From CAZGAQ01 sp964523405 (GTDB taxonomy: Bacteria; Planctomycetota; Phycisphaerae; UBA1845; Fen-1342): DNA of 40,499 nucleotides. Made by a program: the position numbers and the translations under genes. Shown here piece by piece: positions 32,511 through 40,499 of this stretch (the stretch's first letter is position 1; each line of letters begins with the position of its first letter). The notes under the pieces were generated by a model, which was given only the letters and a program-made list of their open reading frames with translations, was not told the DNA's origin and made no database searches. Where the stretch lies: assembly GCA_964523405.1 (NCBI GenBank), contig CAZGAQ010000045.1, positions 1 to 40,499 of the forward strand, in the 5' to 3' direction.

Positions 32511-35500
32511 AGCCGGCTCCGTCGTCACCGCCCCCTCCGGCGCCACCGCCGCCTGCCGCATCGACGGCTTCACGATTACAAACGGCAAGGCCTCCGACGG
32601 CGGCGGCCTCTACGTCGCCTCCGCCTCGCCCACGATCGCCAACAACACGGTCATCGCCAACCTGGCCGGGCATGGCGCCGGGCTGTACCTCTCGGCGTCG
32701 TCCGCGACAATTGTGAACAACTGGATCACGCGCAACGCCGCCTGGTGGGGAGGCGGCGCGCTCTCCCTGGACTCCGACTGCGCCCCGACGATTGCGAACA
32801 GCACGATCACTGCCAACAGCGCCGGGAGCGGCGGCGCGCTCTACATGGAGACGGCATCGCCGACGATCGTTAACACCATCATCGCTTTCAATTCGTCAGG
32901 CATCCAGTCGTACACCGGCGTGCCGGTCATGCGAAACAACTGCGTGTACGGAAACGGCGGCCACGACTACGTTCACCTCACCGACCCCACCGGCACCGAC
33001 GGCAATACCTCCATCGACCCACGCATCGCCGACGCCCCTTGCGGCGGCTGGCACTTGGCCCCCGACTCGCCCTGCGTCGACGCCGGCGACAACGCCTACG
33101 CGACCGTTGCCCTGGACCTCGACGGGCAGCCCCGCATCCAGCCCGCCGGCGGCACCGTCGACATCGGCGTCGACGAGGCCGACGGTACGACGCCCCCCTG
33201 TCCCTACACCATCGTCCGCGTCAGCCCGACGGGCGATGATGCACAGGATGGCTCCTCCTGGCCCCTCGCCAAACGCACCGTTCAGGCTGCGATTACGGCC
33301 GCTGCGCCCACTGGTGGGGAGGTCTGGGTCCAGGCCGGCACCTATTACGAACGCATCACCCTCGCCCCCTTCGTCCACGTCTACGGCGGCTTCGCCGGCA
33401 CGGAATCAGCCCGCGACGACCGCGACTGGAAAGCGCACGTCACGACCCTCGATGGCCAGCAGCAGGGCTCGGTCGTGACGGCAACGCAGTTGGGTTACCT
33501 CATCAGCACACTCGATGGTTTCACAATCACGCACGGCAGCGCCAATCCGGGCGGCGGTGTATACGTGAGCGGCTCCTCCCCTGCCATCACCCATAACCTC
33601 ATCACTGGCAATCGCACCACTTCGCTCAGCCTGTCTGGTGCGGGTGGCGGCATCTATGCGGAGCGCTACGCGCGTCCGGTCATCTCCTGGAACACGATCG
33701 CATCCAACAGCGCCTACCTGGGCGGCGGACTATACCTGTCCTCCGCACCCGCGCTCGTCGCGGGCAACACGATTCGCGCCAATATCGCGGGCGAGTCGGG
33801 CGGCGGACTGTATCTGAGCATGGCGTACGCGACCATCGCGAGCAACGCGATCACGGACAACACTGCGGCTGCGCGCGGCGGCGGTGCCTACCTCGACTCC
33901 TCGGCCGAGTGGATCAGCAATGACACGATCGCGCGCAACAGCGCCGGAGCCGATGGCGGCGGTCTGTACCTTAGCGGTTCCTTGACCACAATCGCGAATA
34001 CCATCGTCGCCTACAATTCGTCCGGAATTGCCTACAGCAGCGATTCCTCCTCTTCCTCGTTCTGGCTGCGGAACAACTGCGTCTACGGCAATACGGGCTA
34101 CAACTACTTGAATACGACCGATCCCACCGGGACAAACGGCAACATCTCCGTCGACCCCGGCCTCGTCGGCCTGGGCTACGGCGGCTGGCACATTCGGCCC
34201 GACTCGCCGTGCATCGGCGCGGGGGACAACATGCGCGTGGCCTTTGGGGCGGATCTCGACGGCCAGCCCCGCATCCAGCCCGCCGGCGGAACCGTCGACA
34301 TCGGTGCTGACGAATCGGACGGCTCCACTCCGCCACCCGCGCCGTACACGATCATCCGCGTCAGCCCGAACGGCGACGACGCCCACGATGGCTCCTCCTG
34401 GCCCCTCGCCAAACGCACCGTCCAGGCCGCCATCGACGCCGCGGCCGCCATCGGTGGCGACGTCTGGGTCCAGGCCGGCACCTACTTCGAGCGCATCACG
34501 CTCAAGCCCTGCGCCCACATCTACGGCGGCTTCGCCGGCAACGAGTCCACGCACGATGAGCGCGACTGGGGCGCAAACCGCACCATCCTGGACGGCCAGC
34601 AGCAGGGCACGGTCGTGACGGGGGCCTATCTTGGGTCAGGCAATAGCACGCTGGACGGCTTCACGATCACGCACGGGAAGGCGGCCAACGGCGGCGGGAT
34701 TTCGTTGACGAGTTACGCCTCGCCGACGATCCGCAACAACGTGATCGTCGACAACAGCGCGACATCGAAAGGCGGCGGGCTGTATGTCGTGTCGTCCGCG
34801 CCAAACATCGTGCGGAACGCGATCGCCGCCAATACGGCGGCGGGTGGTGGCGGCGGACTATATCTGTGGCGTTCCGCTGCAACCGTCGCCAGGAACAGGA
34901 TTGTGGGCAACAGCACCGGCAGCTCAGGTTACGCTGGCGGAGGCCTGTCTTTGGAGAGCGCCGCGGCGACGGTTGTTAACAACACGATCTTGGGGAACGG
35001 CAGCAACTTCGGCGGCGCGCTGTATTGCGTCTCGAACAGCGGCATCGCTACGCCGTTGATCGCCAACAACACGATAACCGGAAACACGAGTTCGTTCAGT
35101 AGTGCCGTCGTGTCGATCGATGAGGCCACGGCGGTAGTTGCAAACAACTTGGTCGCTTTCAACTCGGGGGGCGTTTACGCTGCTACGGCGCTGGCGACGT
35201 ACCGACACAACTGCGTCTACGGCAATGCCGGTGGAAATTACGGGACCGGCGCGGATCCCAACGGCGCCAACGGAAACATCTCTGTGGAACCGCTGCTCGT
35301 GGACTTGCCGTACGGCAATGTGCACCTGCGACCGGGGTCGCCGTGCATCGCGGCGGGCGGTAATGCGGACGCGTACGGCGACGGGGATATTGACGGCCAA
35401 GCGCGGATTCAGCCGGATGGCGACACGGTCGACATCGGTGCGGACGAATTCGACGGGTCGCTCTCCCCTGCCGGGCCGTACGGCGTCGTCTTCGTCAGTC

Positions 35501-36762
35501 CGCTCGGCGATGACGCACAGGACGGCTCATCGTGGAGTCGCGCCAAGCGGACGGTCCAGGCGGGTATCCATGTGGCCACGATGATGGGTGGAGACGTCTG
35601 GGTTCGGGAAGGGACCTACTACGAGCGCGTCACGCTCACGCCTTTCGCGCACGTTTACGGCGGCTTTGCCGGGACCGAAGCCGCGCGGGACGAGCGCAAC
35701 TGGGTGGATCATGTCACTGTCCTGGACGGGCAAGAGGCGGGCAGCGTCGTGACCGGCAGCGGCTACGGCATGTCCAACACGCTGGACGGCTTGGTCATCA
35801 CGCACGGCAAGGCCGCAAGCGGCGGCGGATTCTACTTGTCGCACAGCTCGCCGCGCATTGCGAACAGCACGATTACCGCGAACAGCGCGACTGGTGCCGG
35901 AGGCGGCTTCTGTCTGGCCGACGGTGCATCGCCGGAGATCGTGGACTGCACGATCAGCGGCAACAGCGCCGGAACGCTGGGTGGCGGGCTCTACTCGAAG
36001 ACGCCCCGGCCGACGCTGGTGCGCTGCACGTTGGCGTTCAACACCGCCGGGCAAGGTGGTGGAGCGTTCCTCCAGGCAACGAATGCGACGGTGGCGAGCT
36101 GCGCCATCGTGTGCAACCGAGCACAGCAGGGAGCCGGGCTCCTGGTGGCTTCACCAGGGACGATTGTGAACAACACCGTCGCAGGGAACATCGCTTCCTC
36201 TTTCGCCGGCGGGCTGTACTTGGCCGGCGTATCAACGGCAGCCAACAACATCGTCGCCTTCAACTCCTCCGGCGTATACAGGAGCGCCACCGGTACCCAG
36301 ATGTTCAACAACAACTGCGTCTTCGGCAACACGACCTACAACTACTCCGGCCTCACCGACCCCACCGGCACCAACGGCAACCTCTCCGCTAACCCGCTCT
36401 TCGTCCAGAACCCCGACCCGAACACCCCCGGTTCCATCGGTGACCTCCACCTACAGCCCGGCTCACCGTGCATCAGCACGGGCAACAATGCCGACGTCTG
36501 GGGCACTGCGGACCTCGACGGCTTCGCCCGCATCGTCGGCCCCGCCGTCGACATGGGCGCCTACGAGTTCGGCGCCGCCTTCTACGGCGACCTCAACGGC
36601 GACGGCCTCATCGACGCCGCCGACCTCGCTCTCTTCGCGAACTGCTTCACCGGCCCCGGCCCGAACATCGCGCTGCCGCCGGACTGCAGTCCCAGCGACC
36701 TCGACGCCGACACCGACGTCGACCTCGCCGACTTCGCCCGCCTCCAGACCCTGGCCAACTAG
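32122..36762 (+). CDS. Secreted right-handed parallel beta-helix protein with dockerin-like C-terminus (copy 2, four modules)
   Basis: Exported protein of about 1546 residues, paralogous to the 7713 gene. Signal peptide and first rungs are identical at DNA level. Four modules are visible, beginning near 32254, 33205, 34350 and 35485. Each opens with a DGSSW...AKRTVQA segment, continues with NGGG/GGGLYL beta-helix rungs and closes with NNCVYGN...DPTGT...SPCI. The last 60 residues hold two dockerin-type calcium loops (DLNGDGLIDAADLA and DLDADTDVDLADFA), almost the same as in copy 1. The middle, especially modules 3 and 4, uses G-ending and less uniform codons, unlike the C-ending codons at both termini. 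No catalytic residues are recognised; adhesion, glycan binding or a surface scaffold role is possible. The start is GTG 32119 or ATG 32122. Confidence 0.88.
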   Translation: MTSRMHSMFSGLRLSTTVLTALLAATLFAATLLAGAPSASAQTVIFVNAAATGANNGSSWADAYQTVQPALTATQPGNQVWVAAGRYVERITLKEGVALYGGFAGIEDPATFDLATRNLAAHETILDGNQAGSVVTAPSGATAACRIDGFTITNGKASDGGGLYVASASPTIANNTVIANLAGHGAGLYLSASSATIVNNWITRNAAWWGGGALSLDSDCAPTIANSTITANSAGSGGALYMETASPTIVNTIIAFNSSGIQSYTGVPVMRNNCVYGNGGHDYVHLTDPTGTDGNTSIDPRIADAPCGGWHLAPDSPCVDAGDNAYATVALDLDGQPRIQPAGGTVDIGVDEADGTTPPCPYTIVRVSPTGDDAQDGSSWPLAKRTVQAAITAAAPTGGEVWVQAGTYYERITLAPFVHVYGGFAGTESARDDRDWKAHVTTLDGQQQGSVVTATQLGYLISTLDGFTITHGSANPGGGVYVSGSSPAITHNLITGNRTTSLSLSGAGGGIYAERYARPVISWNTIASNSAYLGGGLYLSSAPALVAGNTIRANIAGESGGGLYLSMAYATIASNAITDNTAAARGGGAYLDSSAEWISNDTIARNSAGADGGGLYLSGSLTTIANTIVAYNSSGIAYSSDSSSSSFWLRNNCVYGNTGYNYLNTTDPTGTNGNISVDPGLVGLGYGGWHIRPDSPCIGAGDNMRVAFGADLDGQPRIQPAGGTVDIGADESDGSTPPPAPYTIIRVSPNGDDAHDGSSWPLAKRTVQAAIDAAAAIGGDVWVQAGTYFERITLKPCAHIYGGFAGNESTHDERDWGANRTILDGQQQGTVVTGAYLGSGNSTLDGFTITHGKAANGGGISLTSYASPTIRNNVIVDNSATSKGGGLYVVSSAPNIVRNAIAANTAAGGGGGLYLWRSAATVARNRIVGNSTGSSGYAGGGLSLESAAATVVNNTILGNGSNFGGALYCVSNSGIATPLIANNTITGNTSSFSSAVVSIDEATAVVANNLVAFNSGGVYAATALATYRHNCVYGNAGGNYGTGADPNGANGNISVEPLLVDLPYGNVHLRPGSPCIAAGGNADAYGDGDIDGQARIQPDGDTVDIGADEFDGSLSPAGPYGVVFVSPLGDDAQDGSSWSRAKRTVQAGIHVATMMGGDVWVREGTYYERVTLTPFAHVYGGFAGTEAARDERNWVDHVTVLDGQEAGSVVTGSGYGMSNTLDGLVITHGKAASGGGFYLSHSSPRIANSTITANSATGAGGGFCLADGASPEIVDCTISGNSAGTLGGGLYSKTPRPTLVRCTLAFNTAGQGGGAFLQATNATVASCAIVCNRAQQGAGLLVASPGTIVNNTVAGNIASSFAGGLYLAGVSTAANNIVAFNSSGVYRSATGTQMFNNNCVFGNTTYNYSGLTDPTGTNGNLSANPLFVQNPDPNTPGSIGDLHLQPGSPCISTGNNADVWGTADLDGFARIVGPAVDMGAYEFGAAFYGDLNGDGLIDAADLALFANCFTGPGPNIALPPDCSPSDLDADTDVDLADFARLQTLAN

Positions 36763-37070
36763 CGTCGCGCCGCGCCGGAACCTCGCCGTAACCGGCGCCG
36801 GCCGCGCCCCCAGTGCGGCAGGCCTCCGTGCCTGACGTACTGCGAGGCTCTGCCTTGCAGCCGTAGCGGTAGGCTTCCGCCTGCCCCGAACGCACGTGAG
36901 GGGTGCCTGACGGAACTCCATCGACTCCGCGTTGCCGCGGAACTCGCCGCAACCTGGTCGCTTTTCGCGGATTTCCTGTCCCGTTCCCCCCGCCCGCGCG
37001 TCCTCTCTTATGATGGTCCCCAGCGGTGCTGGGACCCGACGCAAGGACTGCGAAGGACAGGACCCGCACA
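36763..37070. other. Intergenic region upstream of ECF sigma gene
   Basis: 308 bases with no gene. They contain the longest dispersed repeat copy (36815-36913) and a TATGAT -10-like hexamer (37009-37014) without a clear -35, about 57 bases before the ECF sigma ATG. Confidence 0.45.
36815..36913. repeat. Dispersed GGCCTCC-type repeat, copy D (composite)
   Basis: This copy combines the parts seen separately elsewhere: GGCAGGCCTCCGTGCCTGAC (as copy B), CTGCGAGGCTCTGCCTTGCAG (as copy A), and GGCTTCCGCCTGCCCCGAAC with ACGTGAGGGGTGCC (as copy C). Confidence 0.65.
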
Positions 37071-37676
37071 ATGACGGTCACAATCACCCACAGCCCCGGT
37101 TGCGGGATCGCCGCCGCCCCCACCCCGGCCTGCGTGACCCCGGACGGCACGACGCCCCCGGCGCACCCGCTCACCATCCGCTTCGCCCAGAACTACCAGC
37201 TCGTCTACCGCTTCCTGCTCCACCGCTCCTTCAACCCGGAACTGGCCGACGAGCTGACCGCCGAGACTTTCTACCGCGCCGCTCGCTACGTTCACCGTCT
37301 GCCCTCCGGCGACCACCTCATTCGCGCCTGGCTCCTCCGCATCGCCATGAACCTCGCCACCACTCGCCAGCGCCGCGAGCGTGTCCGGCAGTTCTTCCTC
37401 GCCCGCTTCGGCCACACCGCCGCCGGCGCCGCCGCATCCGTCCCCGCCCTCGACACCGAGCCGGACGCCCACGTCCGCTGCGTGCGCCGCACCCTGCTGG
37501 CCCTGCCCGCGAAATATCAGAGCATCATCATCCTCCGCTACTACCTCCAGATGCCTTACGAAGAAATCGCCGCGGTCCTGGGGATGCAACTGCCGGCCAC
37601 CCGCCGGCGCCTCAGCCGCGCCCTCGCCGAATTGCGTGACCGTCTTGGCAGCCAAGCTTCCCCTTCGCCTCGCTAA
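37071..37676 (+). CDS. ECF-type RNA polymerase sigma factor
   Basis: 201-residue sigma-70 family protein of ECF size. Region 2 spans about 41-105 (NYQLVYRFLLHRSFNPELADELTAETFYRAARYVHRLPSGDHLIRAWLLRIAMNLATTRQRR) and region 4 about 138-192 (LALPAKYQSIIILRYYLQMPYEEIAAVLGMQLPATRRRLSRALAELR). An N-terminal extension of about 38 residues, rich in Thr, Pro and Ala, precedes region 2. The start is the ATG at 37071, about 10 bases after an AAGGACAGG stretch; an upstream start at 37026 is less likely. The next gene, 23 bases downstream, encodes a one-helix membrane protein, the usual position for an anti-sigma factor. The target promoter is unknown. Confidence 0.88.
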   Translation: MTVTITHSPGCGIAAAPTPACVTPDGTTPPAHPLTIRFAQNYQLVYRFLLHRSFNPELADELTAETFYRAARYVHRLPSGDHLIRAWLLRIAMNLATTRQRRERVRQFFLARFGHTAAGAAASVPALDTEPDAHVRCVRRTLLALPAKYQSIIILRYYLQMPYEEIAAVLGMQLPATRRRLSRALAELRDRLGSQASPSPR

Positions 37677-37699
37677 CCTCTGTTTTGCGGAGAATACGC

Positions 37700-38635
37700 A
37701 TGTGTGAATCCGATCCCGAAATCCGGAACCTCGTCGAGTCCGCCGGCCTCAGTGGCAATCCCGATAGCCGGCGCATGGCCGCCGTCCGCCAGCGCCTCGC
37801 CCAGACCCCCCTCGCCCCGCGCCGCACCCACCGCCTGCGCACCGCCGGCATCGCCGGCCTCATGGTCGTCGCCGGCGCCGGCGCCGTCATTGGCGGCACC
37901 CAGACCGGCCGCGACTTCGTCCGCCACCTCTTCTTCCCCGTCAGCCAGTCGTACAAGGTCACCGTCCCGACCGACGACGGCGTGATGAGCTATGGCCGCG
38001 ACAACGTGCCGTTCACGCCCGAAGAGCAGCAGGAAGCGCGCTCTGCCCTGCTCGACGTCAAGCAGCAGATGGAGACCGGCGGCGGCGAACTCATCGGCAT
38101 CGCCGAGCACCGCGACCCCGCTGGTCCCGGCCTCTCCTACACCTACCTTGTCCGTTACGACTTCGGCAACGGAAACCAGAGCACGATCGGCCAGGGCAAG
38201 CTCCCCACGCGTCCCGAAGAGCTGCAGCGCGCTCAGGAAATCATCGCGCAGTACGAGGCCGGACTCGGCGAAGTCGTTTCTCACACCAAACACGGCATGG
38301 GGATGGGTACGTACACCCTGCGCTTCGTGCTCTCCGACGGCCGAACCACCGAGGTGGACACGCAGTTCCCCCCCGGCCCGCGCGCCGAGCGCGAAGCCAT
38401 CCTCGCCGAAACCGCGGCGTACCTGCAGAGCGGGCGCTTTACCGTCAACAACGCCTCGCTGGAATCGGGCGACCAGGTCTGGGGCTTGGTGACCTTCCGC
38501 CTCGCGGACGGCCGCACCGTCGGCCTGGTCGAGCACATTCCCGCCAAGTTCATCTCTCCGGACGGCAAGCACGTCGTCCTGCCCGATACGGACGATTCCC
38601 TGGAAATCGACGGCGCCACTCCGGACCCGTCTTAG
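37700..38635 (+). CDS. Membrane protein downstream of ECF sigma, probable anti-sigma factor
   Basis: 311-residue protein with a cytoplasmic N-terminus of about 45 residues (MCESDPEIRNLVESAG, basic LAPRRTHRLR), one hydrophobic helix at about 48-66 (TAGIAGLMVVAGAGAVIGG) and a large extracytoplasmic part. The latter has PepSY-like alternating strands and helices (SYKVTVPTDDGV, GTYTLRFVLSDGRTTEVDT, GLVTFRLADGRTVGLVEHI). No ZAS zinc motif (HxxxCxxC) is present, so it is not a classical zinc anti-sigma; assignment as the sigma's regulator rests on gene order and topology. The start is the ATG at 37700 with GGAG 8 bases upstream. A perfect 10-bp hairpin terminator follows. Confidence 0.65.
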   Translation: MCESDPEIRNLVESAGLSGNPDSRRMAAVRQRLAQTPLAPRRTHRLRTAGIAGLMVVAGAGAVIGGTQTGRDFVRHLFFPVSQSYKVTVPTDDGVMSYGRDNVPFTPEEQQEARSALLDVKQQMETGGGELIGIAEHRDPAGPGLSYTYLVRYDFGNGNQSTIGQGKLPTRPEELQRAQEIIAQYEAGLGEVVSHTKHGMGMGTYTLRFVLSDGRTTEVDTQFPPGPRAEREAILAETAAYLQSGRFTVNNASLESGDQVWGLVTFRLADGRTVGLVEHIPAKFISPDGKHVVLPDTDDSLEIDGATPDPS

Positions 38636-38686
38636 CCCTCGCGGGCTGAGCCGCCGGTCAGACTCGACGAAGTGAACGTCTTCCCG

Positions 38687-38720
38687 AAAGGTGCGCTGCG
38701 GCGCACCTTTCCCTTTTCTT
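38687..38720 (+). terminator. Intrinsic terminator of the ECF sigma operon
   Basis: A ten-base perfect stem (AAAGGTGCGC 38687-38696 with GCGCACCTTT 38701-38710), a TGCG loop, then CCCTTTTCTT. It separates the operon from the convergent DUF1634 gene. Confidence 0.8.
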
Positions 38721-38726
38721 GCGCGT

Positions 38727-39158
38727 CTACTCCAGCGCATGCCCCAGCAGAAACGAGATAATCAGCACCGTCAGGACCACGCTCGTAATGATGACGAACG
38801 CCCGATCCCCCTGGTAGACGAACGCGAAGATCGATACCGCCACGCGCGCCACCGGCGTCAGCAGCAGCACCAGCAGGCCGAGCATGATGATCGCTTGCCC
38901 GCGCCCGCGCGCCGCCTGAATCAGCACATCATGCACCGTGTGTGGGTACGTCGGCCCGCCTGGACTGATGCCCGGCACCCCGCGCGCGTCCGCCGCATAG
39001 TCCGGATGCCGCACGAACGTAATCGTCGTCCCGATGACGATGATCACCAGGCTCAGCAGCACGCCCGTCCGCAACAGGTTGCTGATGAGTAGCTCCACAC
39101 GCCGCACCTTCGCTTCGGCCGGCGTACGCGGCTGATCGTAGTCCGGGTGCGTGTTCAT
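38727..39158 (-). CDS. DUF1634-family membrane protein
   Basis: 143-residue integral membrane protein with three helices (about 27-49, 89-114 and 120-142). It matches the DUF1634 pattern: RVELLISNLLRTGVLLSLVII at the N-terminus, a periplasmic Pro/Gly loop, and LGLLVLLLTPVARVAVSIFAFVYQGDRAFVIITSVVL. DUF1634 genes are commonly next to TauE/SafE permeases, and here its ATG directly abuts the TauE stop (0-base spacing). The two are surely co-translated and perhaps form one transporter. Specific function unknown. Confidence 0.85.
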   Translation of the reverse strand: MNTHPDYDQPRTPAEAKVRRVELLISNLLRTGVLLSLVIIVIGTTITFVRHPDYAADARGVPGISPGGPTYPHTVHDVLIQAARGRGQAIIMLGLLVLLLTPVARVAVSIFAFVYQGDRAFVIITSVVLTVLIISFLLGHALE

Positions 39159-39989
39159 CTAGCGCAGCCCCTTCCAGAGCATTTGCCCCGCCGCATAGAG
39201 CAGCACGACGACAAATGCCAGGCGAATTGTGCGATTCTGTGTCCGCCCCATGATCCGCGACCCCGCCAGTGCCCCGATCAGCACCCCCGCCGCCACCGGC
39301 CCCGCAATGAACGGGTCAATCTGCCCCCGCGCGAACCACACCCCCGCCCCCGCCGCCGCCGTCACGCCAATCATGAAGTTGCTCGTCGCCGTCGACACCT
39401 TGATCGGCAGCCCCATCGCCAGGTCCATCGCCGGCACCTTCAGAATCCCCGACCCGATTCCCAAGAGCCCGCTCAGCACGCCCGCCACCAGCATCAGCCC
39501 CAGCGCCGGCACCGTCCGCGTCACCCGGTACGCCACTTCCCGCCCTTCCGCTTGGTCGTAGTACGCCCCGTGCAGCCGCAGCCGGTCCGCCAGTCGGTCC
39601 GGCGGCACGCGCGCGGCCGAGTGCCGCTTCCGTAGCATCTCCGTCCCCGTCAGCGCGAGAATCACCCCGAAAATGATCTGCAGCCACTGGCTGGAAACCG
39701 CGCTCGCCAGCCACGCCCCGCAGATTGCTCCCGCCGTCGTGCCCAGTTCCAGCAGCATGCCCACCCGCATGTTCGTCATCCGCTCCCGCACGTACGCTGC
39801 CGCCGCTCCGCTCGATGTCGCGATAATCGACACCAGCGACGCCCCTACCGCGTACTTCACGTCAACACCCAAGAGCAGCGTCAGCGCCGGCACCACGATG
39901 ATCCCCCCGCCCACCCCGACCAGCGCGCCCAGCAGCCCCGCCACGATCGAGATGCCGAACATCAACAGCGTGGATTCCAGCGGGTTCAC
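39159..39989 (-). CDS. TauE/SafE-family permease (sulfite/organosulfonate exporter-like)
   Basis: 276-residue polytopic membrane protein of the TauE/SafE family (DUF81), which exports or imports sulfite, sulfoacetate and related anions. It has the two characteristic Gly-rich motifs, LVGVGGGIIVVPALTLLLG near 24-42 and LLGIGSGILKVPAMDLAMGLP in the second half. About eight hydrophobic helices are seen and a cytoplasmic charged loop (RKRHSAARVPPDRLADRLR) lies in the middle. The start is GTG at 39989 (VNPLESTLLMFGISIVAG), with GGAG 10 bases upstream; the longer upstream frame is basic and not family-like. It is co-operonic with the DUF1634 gene. The transported substrate cannot be told from sequence. 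Confidence 0.9.
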   Translation of the reverse strand: MNPLESTLLMFGISIVAGLLGALVGVGGGIIVVPALTLLLGVDVKYAVGASLVSIIATSSGAAAAYVRERMTNMRVGMLLELGTTAGAICGAWLASAVSSQWLQIIFGVILALTGTEMLRKRHSAARVPPDRLADRLRLHGAYYDQAEGREVAYRVTRTVPALGLMLVAGVLSGLLGIGSGILKVPAMDLAMGLPIKVSTATSNFMIGVTAAAGAGVWFARGQIDPFIAGPVAAGVLIGALAGSRIMGRTQNRTIRLAFVVVLLYAAGQMLWKGLR

Positions 39990-40104
39990 GACAATTTCGC
40001 TCCAGCCGCGTCTCCGGCGACAGCGGTCCCGAACCGTAGCGGTCCGGGGGCCGTCTGTCCACCGCCCCAGCCGCCCCGGTTCGCACACGAAACGCCGCAT
40101 CCCG

Positions 40105-40133
40105 GGGACACCCCGCCCGCCTCACGTTATAGT
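40105..40133 (+). promoter_or_regulatory. lysS: lysS promoter giving a very short leader
   Basis: GGGACA (40105-40110), a 17-base spacer and TATAGT (40128-40133). Only nine bases separate the -10 from the lysS ATG, so transcription would start within a few bases of the start codon. No Shine-Dalgarno sequence is present. Confidence 0.5.
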
Positions 40134-40142
40134 ACGCCCCCT

Positions 40143-40499
40143 ATGAGCGACCAGATTACCGACCGCAAGGCCAAGCTGGAAAAGATCCGCGCCCTCGGCG
40201 TCGACCCCTACGGCGGGCACCTCACCGACATTACGGCCAGCGCCACCATCCGCGCCGCCGCCGACACTCTGAACATCGAAGCCGGACAGATTTGCGAGCA
40301 GCCCCAGGCCCGCTTCCGCGCCGCCGGCCGCGTCGTGCTCTTCCGCGACATCGGCAGCCTGATCTTCATGACCATCCGCGACCGCACCGGCGACCTGCAG
40401 TTCGGCCTGTCCAAGAAGATGGTTCAGGGCCTCACCGATGCCCTCTCGCACAGCGCCGCGCTCGATCCTACCGCGGCACACCGTCCCCCCTCTCAGGGG
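40143..40499 (+). CDS. lysS: Lysyl-tRNA synthetase (class II), N-terminal fragment cut by the window end
   Basis: Charges tRNA-Lys with lysine. The first 119 codons are present and open to the end of the window. The N-terminal helix (DRKAKLEKIRALGVDPYGG) and the OB-fold anticodon-binding domain (ARFRAAGRVVLFRDIGSLIFMTIRDRTGDLQFGLSKK, about 55-92) match LysS. Up to about residue 95 the fit is good. The last 20 or so residues (ending HRPPSQG) do not resemble the family's expected next block, so a sequencing error or frameshift close to the end is possible. The start is ATG at 40143; no ribosome site is seen, and the promoter lies only nine bases upstream. Confidence 0.88.
   Translation, partial: MSDQITDRKAKLEKIRALGVDPYGGHLTDITASATIRAAADTLNIEAGQICEQPQARFRAAGRVVLFRDIGSLIFMTIRDRTGDLQFGLSKKMVQGLTDALSHSAALDPTAAHRPPSQG

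Noticed and set aside
31924..32673. - strand open frames at the 5' ends of both beta-helix genes
   Set aside because: They occur at both loci only because the DNA is duplicated; they are antisense to the signal peptide region and have no ribosome site or motifs.
1..40499. CRISPR arrays, tRNA or rRNA genes, prophage or toxin-antitoxin modules
   Set aside because: No regularly spaced repeats, no cloverleaf or rRNA-like stretches, and no phage or toxin families were recognised by reading. A tRNAscan or CRISPR search was not possible here.

Overview
The window is about 40.5 kb of very GC-rich bacterial chromosome. It most likely comes from a Planctomycetota/Phycisphaerae-type organism, which is an inference. 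The supporting signs are secreted parallel beta-helix proteins with dockerin-like C-termini, a sigma-70 protein with a large N-terminal helix-turn-helix extension, an ECF sigma factor paired with a membrane protein, many secreted proteins of unknown function, and an outer-membrane toolkit (MltA, LolA-like and LpxL-like proteins). Many + strand frames are open only because of the base composition. True genes were chosen by family motifs, ribosome binding sites and neighbours.

Layout. 1-5.6 kb (minus strand): ffh, nusA, an S66 LD-carboxypeptidase and a secreted TlpA-like redoxin with an altered active site. 5.8-7.0 kb (plus): mltA. 7.0-7.7 kb: repeat-rich spacer and a promoter. 7.7-11.4 kb (plus): beta-helix/dockerin gene 1. 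11.9-13.6 kb (plus): HTH-sigma-70 fusion. 13.7-15.9 kb (minus): overlapping trio of LpxL-like acyltransferase, CPBP protease and small membrane protein. 16.1-16.9 kb (plus): LolA-like protein, facing a cysteine-rich secreted protein (17.1-17.9 kb, minus) across a strong hairpin. 18.2-22.3 kb: a divergent pair of large secreted proteins of unknown function. 22.5-23.7 kb (minus): a PKD-like anchored protein and a 46-residue membrane miniprotein. 24.0-31.7 kb: a one-carbon/corrinoid island. 32.1-36.8 kb (plus): beta-helix/dockerin gene 2, a recent relative of gene 1. 37.1-38.6 kb (plus): ECF sigma factor and its probable membrane regulator. 38.7-40.0 kb (minus): TauE/SafE exporter and DUF1634 protein. 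40.1 kb to the end (plus): start of lysS.

The most notable block is 24.0-31.7 kb. It has a methanol-methyltransferase (MtaB)-like protein with all three zinc ligands, a corrinoid shuttle protein with DxHxxG, and three UroD/MtaA-type proteins that differ in their zinc motifs. An MBOAT O-acyltransferase lies among them. This looks like a corrinoid-dependent methyl-transfer pathway in a non-methanogen. The substrate and methyl acceptor cannot be read from the sequence, and no reductive activase is present in the window. One UroD-type gene has no proper stop and runs on through the MBOAT gene in another frame after a run of eight G, probably a frameshift.

The two beta-helix genes share a perfect 416-bp block covering leader, signal peptide and first rungs. 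They lie 24.4 kb apart in direct orientation and differ in module number (three against four), which points to recent duplication or gene conversion. No tRNA, rRNA, CRISPR array, transposase or phage gene was recognised.
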